From Mya arenaria (taxonomy: Eukaryota; Mollusca; Bivalvia; Myida; Myidae), in contig NC_069124.1 in NCBI RefSeq assembly GCF_026914265.1, positions 70,976,402 through 71,040,401 of the forward strand: a stretch of DNA of 64,000 bases. Direction: 5' to 3'. The notes under the pieces are model-generated. The model searched no databases and was not told the DNA's origin. It saw only the letters and a program-made list of their open reading frames with translations. The translations under genes were made by a program, and so were the position numbers. Below, piece after piece: positions 11,201 through 20,953 of this stretch. Every line of letters begins with the position of its first letter. The stretch's first letter is position 1.

Positions 11201-14200
11201 AGCTTAACAGGCTTAAGTAGCTTATTTCAATTAGCCAAAATACATAATTAAATTATATTTTGAATAATGAAAAATGGTTGAATGTAATTGACAGATTTAC
11301 AGATAATTGCTATCTAAAGTATAAACACTATTAAAGAAGTAAATATTATGCAAATTTTTGAAAAACAAAAACTTTAATCCTGTTATAAGAGACTTAAGAA
11401 TTCTCGAGAAATTTGGGCCAGTTGATCACAGTAATAATACAATCTTTTATTAAAAGTAAAATAACTGATTTCATAAATGTTATTAGATTTTTCAGTTTAA
11501 TACCGGTAGTTATATTCAATAAATAAATTCATTTTTAACATTTATGAATTAGGAATTGAATAAGGTTTCAAGTATCAATATATCACATTGCAATTTTGTG
11601 TGTAATACAAAAATTATAACCCTCTGACTAACTATTACCAAATAGCCTCCCTTTTTCATCAATATATAATGAAAGTTAAAGATTGCATTATGTTGAACGC
11701 CAATTTCTTGAAACGCTATCTTTCAAGGCTCTTATCACATAGGTGATGGCTCTAGTTTTCTCTGTATGAACCTGATTACATAATCTCTGATATATTTTCC
11801 CAGTGTGGTGCCAGTGATGGAGGCAAGTGTGGCTATAGTTGTGTCCTCTCCTCACCGGCGGGAATCCCTCGAGGCCGTGCAGTATGCCATTGATACTCTC
11901 AAGGCTTCTGTGCCCATATGGAAAAAGGTATTAGTCAGGCTGATAATAGTAATGCTTCGTCATAGTAATGGACTGCAGACTTTTATAATGTCCATCCAGT
12001 GGGAACTAAGCCCTGATGACCACAGGCACCAGGTGGACTCGACAGAGTCAATTTAAAAACTAGCTTAAAAGTAAGAAAGTTTTAAGTGTTGTTTGAATGT
12101 CAATGTTAACATGTATGTGGAAAATTATCTCAGATACATCATTTTCAACACAATGACTACTAGGATGATAAATAATAGATAAGTTAAACTTTGCAAAAGT
12201 GTTCATTATTTTCTTTTATGTTCATATATTTTTCATTTCCTGTGTTTTTAAAATTTTAAAATTGAAAGGTGCACTAACAAATACATTTGTTGGCACTCGT
12301 GTAAAAGCATGACTGTAAAATGATTCATGTAAGAAAAATGTCAGTACATTTTTAATGTCAGCAACACCTTAATTGATGACATTCAACACAGAGGAGTGGT
12401 ATGAAGATGGTTCATGCTCTCTTGATGATTTCTTTCATGAATGGTATGAAGATGGTTCATGCTCTCCTGATGATTTCTTTCAGGGGTGGTATAAAGATGG
12501 TACATGCTCTCCTGTTGTTGTTTTTCAGGAGCTGTATAAAAATGGTACATGCTCTCCTGATGAGTATGTCTCCCCCCATTCATATGGAGGCATATTGTTT
12601 TTGCCCTGTCCGTCAGTCAGTCAGTCAGTCTGTACGTCACACTTTGTTTTCACTCAATAACTATAGAATGCTTAGACCTAGCAACTTCATACTTGGTATG
12701 CTGATTGGTCATGACTAGTAGATGACCCCCATTGATTTTTTGATCAGTAGGTCGAAGGTCAAGGTCGCGGTAAACTTTAGATGAACAAATGGTTTCCGTT
12801 CAATAACTAAAGATCCTTTGGGTCCAGGAACATCATTCTTGATATGCTAGTTGTTCATGACTAGTATATGACCCCTATTGATTTTGAGATCCAAAGGTCA
12901 AGGTGGTGGTTACCTTTAGGTAAAAAACGATATGTTAGCGGTGACTTTAAGCTTAAAAATGGTTTCTGCTCAATAATTAAAGAACACTTGTACCCAGGAA
13001 CTTCATACTTGGTATGCTAATTGGTCATGACTAGTAGATGACTCCAATTGATTTTGAGATCAGTAGGTCAAAGGTCAAGTTCACCGTGACCTTGAGGTGA
13101 AGAAACGGTTTCCGCTCAATAACTAAAGAATGTATGCGCCCAGGAACTTCATTCTTGGTATGTTTGTTGGTCATGACTAGTAGATGAACCCTATTGATTT
13201 TGAGATCAGTAGGTCAAAGGTCAAGGTCGCCGTTACCTTGAGGTGAAGAAATGGTTACCCCTCAATAACTAATGAACGCTTGCACCCAGGAACTTCATAC
13301 TTGGTATGCAAGTTGGTCATGATAAGTAGATGACCCCTAAAGATTTTGTGATCAGTCCTTCAGTCAGTCAGTCAGTCTGTATGTCACACTTTGTTTCCAC
13401 ATAATAAATAAAGAACACTTGCACCCAGGAACTTCATACTTGTTATGCTAGTTGGTCATGACTAGTAGATGAACTCTATTGATTTTGAGATCAGCAGGTC
13501 AAAGGTCAAGGTTGCCGTTACCTTGAGGTGAAGAAACGGTTACCCCTCAATAACTAATAACTAAAGAACGCTTGTACCCAGGAACTTCATACTTGGTATG
13601 CAAGTTGGTCATAGTCCTTCAGTCAGTCAGTCAGTCAGTCTGTATGTCACACTTCATTTCTGCTCAATAAATAAAGAACGCTTCCACCCAGGAACTTCAT
13701 ACTTGTTTTACTGGTTGGTTGGTAGTAGATAACCCCTATTGATTTTGAGATCAGTAGGTTGGTTCATCTCCAATCCAAAATTACAAATTTCATGTCCATC
13801 ATTTATTTTTTCTCAGCTACGACCACACAATAGGGAAGACTAGTGCTTTTTCAAAAAAGCAATCTCTAGTTTCTTTCAGGAGCTGTATCAAGATGGCACA
13901 TGCTATACTGTTTGTGTTTTTCAGGAGCTGTATAAAAGAGTTCATGCTCTCCTGATGATTTCTTTCAGGAGTTGTATGAAGATGGTACATGCTATACTGT
14001 TGGCGTTTTTTAGGAGCTGTATAAAGATGGTACATGCTCTCTTGTTGTTGTTTTCCAGGAGTGGTATGAAGATGATACAATCTCTCTTGTTGTTGTTTTC
14101 CAGGAGCGGTATGAAGATGGTACAATCTCTCTTGTTGTTGTTTTCCAGGAGCGGTATGAAGATGGTACAATCTCTCTTGTTGTTGTTTTCCAGGAGCGGT

Positions 14201-15930
14201 ATGAAGATGGTACAATCTCTCTTGTTGTTGTTTTTCAGGAGCGGTATGAAGATGGTACAATCTCTCTTGTTGTTTTCCAGGAGCGGTATGAAGATGGTAC
14301 AATCTCTCTTGTTGTTGTTTTCCAGGAGCGGTATGAAGATGGTACAATCTCTCTTGTTGTTGTTTTCCAGGAGCGGTATGAAGATGGTACAATCTCTCTT
14401 GTTGTTGTTTTCCAGGAGCGGTATGAAGATGGTACAATCTCTCTTGTTGTTGTTTTTCAGGAGCGGTATGAAGATGGTACAATCTCTCTTGTTGTTGTTT
14501 TCCAGGAGCGGTATGAAGATGGTACAATCTCTCTTGTTGTTGTTTTCCAGGAGTGGCATGAAGATGATACAATCTCTCTTGTTGTTGTTTTCCAGGAGCG
14601 GTATGAAGGTGGTACAATCTCTCTTGTTGTTGTTTTCCAGGAGCGGTATGAAGGTGGTACAATCTCTCTTGTTGTTGTTTTCCAGGAGCGGTATGAAGAT
14701 GGTACAATCTCTCTTGTTGTTGTTTTCCAGGAGCGGTATGAAGGTGATACAATCTCTCTTGTTGTTGTTTTCCAGGAGCGGTATGAAGGTGGTACAATCT
14801 CTCTTGTTGTTGTTTTCCAGGAGCGGTATGAAGATGGTACAATCTCTCTTGTTGTTGTTTTCCAGGAGCGGTATGAAGATGATACAATCTCTCTTGTTGT
14901 TGTTTTCCAGGAGCGGTATGAAGATGATACAATCTCTCTTGTTGTTGTTTTCCAGGAGTGGAATGAAGATGGTACAATCTCTCTTGTTGTTGTTTTCCAG
15001 GAGCGGTATGAAGATGATACAATCTCTCTTGTTGTTGTTTTCCAGGAGCGGTATGAAGGTGGTTCATGCTCTCTTGTTGTTGTTTTCCAGGAGTGGAATG
15101 AAGATGTTACATGTTTTCCTGTTGTTGTTTTCCAGGAGTGGTATGAAGGTGGTTCATGCTCTCTTGTTGTTGTTTTCCAGGTGTGGAATGAAGATGTTAC
15201 ATGTTTTCTTGTTGTTGTTTTCCAGGAGTGGTATGAAGATGGTACAATCTCTCTTGTTGTTGTTTTCCAGGAGCGGTATGAAGGTGGTTCATGCTCTCTT
15301 GTTGTTGTTTTCCAGGAGTGGAATGAAGATGTTACATGTTTTCCTGTTGTTATTTTCCAGGAGTGGTATGAAGGTGGTTCATGCTCTCTTGTTGTTGTTT
15401 TCCAGGCGTGGAATGAAGATGTTACATGTTTTCTTGTTGTTGTTTTTCAGGAGAGGTATGAAGGTGGTCCATGCTCTCTTGTTGTTGTTTTTCAGAAGTG
15501 GAATGACGATGATTCATGCTCTCTTGTTATTGTTTTCCAGGAGTGGTATGAAGATGTTACATGTTTTCCTGTTGTGGTTTTCCAGGAGTGGTATGAAGAT
15601 GGTATATGCTCTCTTGTTGTTGTTTTCCAGGAGTGGAATGAAGATGGTACATGCTCTCTTCTTGTGGTTTTCCAGGAGTGGAATGAAGATGGTTCATGCT
15701 CTCTTGTTGTTGTTTTCCAGGAGTGGAATGAAGATGGTTCATGCTCTCTTGTTGTTTTCCAGGAGTGGAATGAAGATGGTACATGCTCTCTTGTTGTTGT
15801 TTTCCAGGAGTGGAATGAAGATGGTTCATGCTCTCTTGTTGTTGTTTTTCAGGAGTGGTATGAAGATGGTACCTGTTCGTGGAAGGAGAACAGTGAGTGT
15901 TGTGGACCCAAGAAGTCAAACCCTGCTTGA
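8172..15930 (+). CDS. MOCS2B: MOCS2B, molybdopterin synthase catalytic subunit (MoaE-like), 4 coding exons, 149 aa
   Basis: Joined exons 8172-8268, 10178-10328, 11804-11927 and 15853-15930 give 450 nt with matching phases (1, 2 and 0) and GT/AG borders throughout. The protein carries the MoaE core: [28 protein letters not shown], an HR-x-G turn, and the C-terminal [14 protein letters not shown], which holds the lysines implicated in catalysis in bacterial MoaE. MoaE binds cPMP and receives two sulphurs from thiocarboxylated MoaD. The start at 8172 is the first ATG in this frame after an in-frame TAG at 6884-6886. The N-terminus is shorter than the human 188-aa protein. The ATG lies 16 spliced nucleotides after the MOCS2A stop. 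The last intron (11928-15852) contains the acceptor-bearing 45-bp array, so the exon 4 start given here is the minimal (3'-most) choice. Confidence 0.88.
8385..9510. repeat. Tandem repeat, about 145-bp period, ~8 copies, with nuclear-receptor-type half-sites
   Basis: Units contain a 'gaccagtagatgacccctattgatt' core (near 8458, 8610, 8757, 8902, 9032, 9183, 9313 and 9452) followed by GGGTCAAAGGTCAAGGTCA and often CAGTGACCTT. The array lies in intron 1 of MOCS2B. Three units hold the perfect palindrome AGGTCAnnnTGACCT (8505-8519, 8661-8675, 9355-9369). The same repeat superfamily forms the block at 12.6-13.8 kb. It is non-coding. Confidence 0.85.
10178..10328 (+). CDS. MOCS2B: MOCS2B second coding exon
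   Basis: The acceptor is TATGCAG, ending at 10177, and the donor is GTACGT at 10329. The exon encodes the conserved MoaE stretch from [20 protein letters not shown] to the HRIG turn and carries the cPMP/MoaD-interaction region of the family. Confidence 0.9.
11175..11419. mobile_element. MITE with GGGCCC-type inverted termini
   Basis: The left end GGGCCCCAATTTCTCAAAAG, followed by TTCTTAAG, is mirrored at the right end by CTTAAGAATTCTCGAGAAAT, followed by TTGGGCC. This makes imperfect terminal inverted repeats of about 28 bp around an AT-rich, non-coding middle of about 190 bp. A clear target-site duplication was not seen. It lies in MOCS2B intron 2. Confidence 0.7.
11804..11927 (+). CDS. MOCS2B: MOCS2B third coding exon
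   Basis: The acceptor is TTTTCCCAG, ending at 11803, and the donor is GTATTAG at 11928. The exon encodes [20 protein letters not shown] through SVPIWKK. The terminal lysine pair belongs to the catalytic lysine region of MoaE. The exon ends in phase 0, so the next exon must begin on a whole codon. In this family that codon is Glu (KKE), which matches the GAG start of the real last exon and of nearly every repeat unit. Confidence 0.9.
12389..12566 (+). repeat. Upstream fragment of the 45-bp splice-acceptor minisatellite (4 units)
   Basis: There are four diverged 45-bp units of the pattern GAGTGGTATGAAGATGGTTC, then a 'tgctctcctg' segment, a pyrimidine-rich stretch and TTTCAG. In the MOCS2B frame they read as EWYEDGSCS-type peptides. 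They are cut off from the main array by the unrelated repeat block at 12,567-13,875, which was probably inserted into an older, continuous array. Confidence 0.8.
12567..13875. repeat. Tandem repeat block (about 130-bp units with CAGT runs) interrupting the 45-bp array
   Basis: Units contain 'aacttcatacttggtatgct', 'catgactagtagatgacccc' and 'gatcagtaggtcaaaggtca' segments, with CAGTCAGTCAGT runs near 12,610, 13,360 and 13,620. It is related to the 8.4-9.5 kb block. It separates four upstream 45-bp units from the main array, which suggests insertion or expansion inside it. Confidence 0.8.
13876..15852 (+). repeat. 45-bp minisatellite built from the MOCS2B intron end plus exon start (~44 units)
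   Basis: From 14,059 to 15,852 there are 40 units (38 of 45 bp and two 3 bp shorter), preceded by about four diverged units from 13,876. Each unit reads GAG-x-GG-TATGAAGATGGTAC, then TCTCTCTTGTTGTTG and TTTTCCAG: the first 27 bases or so of the last MOCS2B exon followed by a pyrimidine tract and an AG. Because 45 is a multiple of three and no stop occurs in the MOCS2B frame from about 14,014 to 15,930, every unit offers an in-frame alternative acceptor. Units before about 15,060 read [15 protein letters not shown]. Later ones include 90-bp pairs alternating GGSCSL and NEDVTCF types, showing recent higher-order amplification. Confidence 0.93.
15853..15930 (+). CDS. MOCS2B: MOCS2B last coding exon (minimal form)
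   Basis: It starts GAG after a TTTTTCAG acceptor and encodes [20 protein letters not shown], then KSNPA and TGA. The STWKGNKECFW-like end of human MOCS2B aligns with [10 protein letters not shown], which identifies this as the genuine terminal exon. Its first half is nearly identical to the repeat units upstream, so it is the apparent progenitor of the array. Confidence 0.87.
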   Translation, partial: EWYEDGTCSWKENSECCGPKKSNPA

Positions 15931-18900
15931 TAAATAGCCAACCTGTGATATAATTAAATTCGTTCTGGTGACAGGCTTCAGATCTTATCCATCCTACTCA
16001 TATATTTGAAAGTTTGCCATCTCTGATCTTTTAATGGTTGCCATAGTCAACTTTTTATTGAGGGATTCCTTCATTTAATTTAAGATTCCTCAAATTCTGT
16101 GTACTGTTAGCAATCTGTTATTCAACCCTCATCACACATGCACTTGTTTTCATAAGGCGCTGAAAGAGTTTTTAATTTCCCTTATCCTCTAGGACACCGG
16201 TTAACAGCTACGAAATATTATGGTGAAAAAAACAATATGCATATGTCCTTATTAAATTCATAGTTCATGTTCTATTTACGAGCAAAAACTTAACAACAAG
16301 CATTAACTCAACTAAAGTAATAGTTCAGAACAAAAATAAAAACACTTGACAAACAAGTAGACAACACTGCCAGTTTTTCTGTCCAAGGGAGGTAACTCAA
16401 TTTAAATTGATCATTTAATTAATAAGTTGTTGCTCCTGATATTATCTAATGTTATTAAAATGAGAATTTCAAAACTTAAGTGTATTTCTAGGGGGTTCAA
16501 ATAGCATGTTTGTAAGGGAGAAAATTAGGTGTAATTTTTAATGTTATTTTGCACAAACTGTTGAAACTATTATGATCGCTTTCGAAAAGATAACACCATC
16601 GTTTTTGAGGAGTTGACCTGTCTTTCTGTGAAGTTTTATTTTAATATATTTCTTATCTCCAAAGTGATATCAGAAAAATCTAAATGGAGACCTAACAAGT
16701 ATGCATTCATCCCAAGATACATGTCAATGGTACTAATCAAATACTGATTTTCATGTTAACACAAATTTACAAACTCTTTAACTGTTAAGTTTTATTTAGT
16801 TTAATTCATGTTAACTTTTTGTTAACAAGTTCGGTTTTCAAAGTTTGTTCAGGTATTACACTAGAGATATGATGTTTAAGTTTACCAGCGATGTTCTGTT
16901 TAGATTTTTGGCTTCTTATGTATTTCAAAAAGCTGTTTCAATATTTCAATATTTGAAGTTATTTTGACTGTTCTTAATTTTGTCCTGATTTCCCCATTCA
17001 TTTAGTATTTCTTCTATTGTACTGCATAATATGTAGGTGGAAATAGATAGATTTTATACATGTAAAATGTAGTCAAATTATGTATTTTATTCAATCTTTG
17101 TTTGTTTTATAATCAGAGTGGCATTCTAGTATTTTTTTTATTTTATACATGGATATGAAAACAATGAATATTAAAATATTTATATTCATGTAAAAATATT
17201 ATTGAAAATCATTGCATTGTTATGTAGCATATATACATATATTTACCGTGTATTTGTACACAACCTCTGTTAATTCATCTTAATCTTATTGGCTAATTGT
17301 CTTATCAGATCTCCAATCTGAGTATCCTGCTGTGCAATTTTTGATGTCTTATTATAAAAATGGACCCTAAATGGCCCTGAGCCAACAAAGGAATACACAG
17401 GAAATTGGCCCCTACTGTGACACCAGTGCAATTAACAGGAGATGCACAGCAGGGGATTATCATGCCAGACATTCCTTAAGCTAGGCCTTTAAAACTGCTG
17501 AGATGAATTTTTTTGTTTCGCCAACACCTTTTATGCTCCGCTGTAGCAGTAATACATTGCCTTAACGGATAGCAAGAACAATGCATCTTACTCATTTTTG
17601 CAAATCTTTTAATAGATTATATCAAAATTCATCATCATCAGGAATTGGGTATGCTTTTGAAACAAACTATTTAAAACCATGTGTATTGATAAATGTACTT
17701 ACATGAAATAAATTTACTTGATAAATGTAATATGCAATATATATATATGTTATTGGTAAATAGTTTTAATACATGTATATTTAATATTTGTTTTTGTCAT
17801 CTGCTTATAAAAAAGGTCTTTACCCTATCTGACATTATATCCCGGGTTCCCTTTTGCTGTCGGATTCCCATTTATTGTGCCTAAATCTCTTAATCTAAAG
17901 ATCAAAGGTCAAGGTCACAGGTTTAATGTGATGCTGTCTATATGCACTTGTTGAAGGCTTTTGGAATACTTTGACCATTTTTGGATGGATTTAAGTGTAT
18001 TAATATAACAAAGCAACTTACACTCGTGAAACCTCATAGAAAGATGTTGATCAGTGGGAAATAGTGTACTCGCAATTTTTGTGACAAGTGTTTTTTCTCC
18101 TGAGATAGATACCAGGGTATCATTTGTCTAAAAAATATTGTGTTGCATTTTGCTTCATAAGTATTGCACCTACACGCACATGCATTAGAATGTTGGTAAG
18201 CACAAGTCGATGTGCGTCTGCCATTGCTACCAAATTTTACTCCGTATAACAAGAGTTATGGTAAAAAAGGTAAAAAAAAATGGGCCGAAAAATCTTATGT
18301 AGAATCAAAGCATCAAAGTTACTTCATCTACACCCGTGAATCTTCATAGGTGGGCAACAGCACACGTGCACCTGCCATTTCACTCCTTAATTCCACGAGG
18401 CGACATGCCCAGGCAGACTTAGTGTATTAATGAAGACTGATAACTCTTGTCAAAAATTGATTGTTTAATTATTAGATCTTATTACTATCGTAATTCTGTT
18501 CGATATCAAACATGGGTCAACTTTATTACTCATGCATCAGCCTGATGTGCTGAATTACATAAAACGGTTTTGGCATCGGCACCACACATTTGCCACTAAC
18601 GTGGCGAAAATACTCCAATATATGGAAACTCTAAAATCAAGGTTTTGTTAAGAACACAAAAATCGTAAAAGTCACCCATATACATGTATGTATCCGACGA
18701 CATGGTTATCTTTATTTTTCTCTATTTATGGTGATTTTTTTTCAACGCACAATTTCAGATCAAAAGTGTTATGAAGCTGAAAGTACATATGAATCAATGT
18801 CATTTGTAAAACACGGATACATATATAGCTTACATGTATAATAAAATCAAGAAGAGTGCAATATAAAGCCTTTTGGGACACACTCAACATCATGATAGAC

Positions 18901-19600
18901 ATAGGCAGCTGTAATATATGTGTAGCATGGTTGGCCACTGCGGCAAATTCAGTCATCAATAGTGTTAAGATTAGTAAATCCTCTCAACATCTCAAAAAGT
19001 TGATAGTTCTGACGTTAAAACAAACAATGTTGTATTATTTTGCAAAGAGTTTGAACAAAACCCAAATGTTGGGTAAGAATTAGCCGATTGTTCAGAATTT
19101 TGTTAAAAGTATCAACGTTGTAAACATCATCATTGTTAACTTTCAAATCTTAACTATATCGAAACTATAATGGATACACTGCAGTATTTCTTACAAGATT
19201 TGACTCTTTTGCTTTACTTGTTTGTTATTAAAATCTTTGAGCATATCACCAAAACTTCCAATTTAAAAGTTAACAGTGTTATCATTAATCACTATGTTAA
19301 CTTTAAAGTGACAGCCTTTTCTTTTTTTTGTCTTGGAATGAGCCAATTTTTGTGTAGATGTCTGGAAACCAGTGAAATAAGATTGCTGGCAAAAGATTAA
19401 ATCGCAGTTTTCATATTTACGTTAAAAAAATGATGGTTTATGACGGATAACTTATTTTTCTTAAAGCGTTAGTAACGTCATACATGTAGTCTTCGAATTG
19501 TCAACATAATGATAAAAACATTCCTTATCTTCGATCAAAAGACGACCTTTTTTGCGTAATACTGCGGAAGTCGATATGCAAGATGAAAAAAATATAGGCA
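15931..19600. other. AT-rich intergenic DNA
   Basis: I recognise no exon here. A single GGTCAAGGTCA-type repeat fragment lies near 17,900. The MOCS2B 3' UTR should begin at 15,931; an ATTAAA lies at about 15,953 and an AATAAA near 16,335, either of which could serve polyadenylation. Confidence 0.45.
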
Positions 19601-19619
19601 AGAAACGGACGGCTTTTCT

Positions 19620-20004
19620 CCATGAGCACGGATCAACCGATAAAGATTAGGCTTTCATTGTTACCTTGACCTTGAGGTATGGATGCGGGTCGATTGCGAC
19701 ACATCGACTAAGTATCGAACTCATACGCCAAATAATTTTAAAATCCCTCAATGCATGACAAAGAACTTTACGCATTCGATAATAAACTGGAACTTCGAAG
19801 TTGGGTCGTGGGTCTTTCATGCGACACATTGCCTTTATGTATACCGAACACAAAGTTACAGCCCGAACACGATCAACTTTACTATATCTGTTCATATATG
19901 AAGTGCGACATTGATCCATCGGGTAGGGTCCTGAGTATTGCACACGACACGTCGCTTTTATGAACTGAACACATGTCCCGGTCAAGTCATTTAAAATCCA
20001 CCTG
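19620..20004. repeat. Diverged dispersed repeat with GCGACACAT-type motif
   Basis: Segments such as 'aggctttcattgttaccttg', 'gtcgattgcgacacatcg' and 'aaaatccctcaatgcatgac' recur in altered form at 29.1-30.1 kb. It flanks the 3' side of glutaredoxin copy 1 as the 29-30 kb version flanks copy 2, so it belongs to the duplicated segment. The GCATGACACATCGCC phrase is the apparent seed of the neighbouring 28-bp array. Confidence 0.6.
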
Positions 20005-20583
20005 TGCATGACACATCGCCCTTATTCCCCTATGCATGACACATAGCCTTTATCCCCCTGTGCATGACACATCGCCCTTATTCCCCTGTGCATTACACAT
20101 CGCCTTTATCCCCCTGTGCATGACACATCGCCTTTATCACCCTGTGCATGACACATCGCCCTTATCCCCCTGTGTATGACACATCGCCCTTATCCCCCTG
20201 TACATGACACATCTCCCTTATCCCCCTGTGCATGACACATCGCCTTTATCCCCCTGTGCATGACACATCGCCTTTATCCCCCTGTGCAAGACACATCGCC
20301 CTTATCCCCCTGTGCATGACACATCGCCTTTATCCCCCTGTGCATGACACATCGCCGTTATCCCCCTGTGCATGACACATCGCCGTTATCCCCCTGTGCA
20401 TGACACATCGCCTTTATCCCCTGTGCATGACACATCGCCTTTATCCCCCTGTGCATGACACATCGCCCCTATTCCCCTGTGCATGACACATCGCCTTTAT
20501 CCCCCTGTGCATGACACATAGCCTTTATCCCCCTGTGCATGACACATCGCCTTTATCCCCCTGTGCATGACACATCGCCTTTA
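20005..20583. repeat. 28-bp minisatellite, about 20 copies
   Basis: The consensus unit is CCCCCTGTGCATGACACATC plus GCCTTTAT. Copies are very similar, with CTTTAT/CCTTAT/CGTTAT variation. It ends at GCCTTTATGTATAGG, which matches a phrase of the surrounding dispersed repeat. It lies just 3' of glutaredoxin copy 1. Confidence 0.95.
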
Positions 20584-20854
20584 TGTATAGGATCACAATT
20601 TTTATTAACAAAGTACAGTCGACCTTATGCAATGTTTATTAAGATGAAATGGACAATTTATTATAAAATAGAATTTCAGCATGTACATGTGAAGGTTATG
20701 AAACTGGTAGACATTATGAAAATGTGTTTGATTTGAACAAATGTCAATTAAAAAAGGCAACAAAACAACTTGATTTAGGTTACAAAGTCTAATTTACGAC
20801 GAACACGTAATGAGTAAGAGCAGCATGACACAGATATTATCACAGACGTGGAGA

Positions 20855-20953
20855 TCAACCCTCGAGCATCGTCTTCAGTTTGCCATTCCTGTCGGCTGCG
20901 GCAGTCTCGTCGCCCCCGCCGATAAACTTCCCGTTGATGAACACTCGCGGGAC
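20855..20953 (-). CDS. Glutaredoxin copy 1, exon 2
   Basis: Encodes VPRVFINGKFIGGGDETAAA, then DRNGKLKTMLEG and TGA. It differs from copy 2 exon 2 by two synonymous changes in 99 nt. Confidence 0.92.
   Translation of the reverse strand, partial: VPRVFINGKFIGGGDETAAADRNGKLKTMLEG

Noticed and set aside
13817-15937. Very long open frames on both strands over the 45-bp array (about 416 aa on -, 660 aa in another + frame)
   Set aside because: They arise because the unit length is a multiple of three and the unit lacks stops in several frames. Only the frame continuous with the MOCS2B exon 4 has a biological argument.
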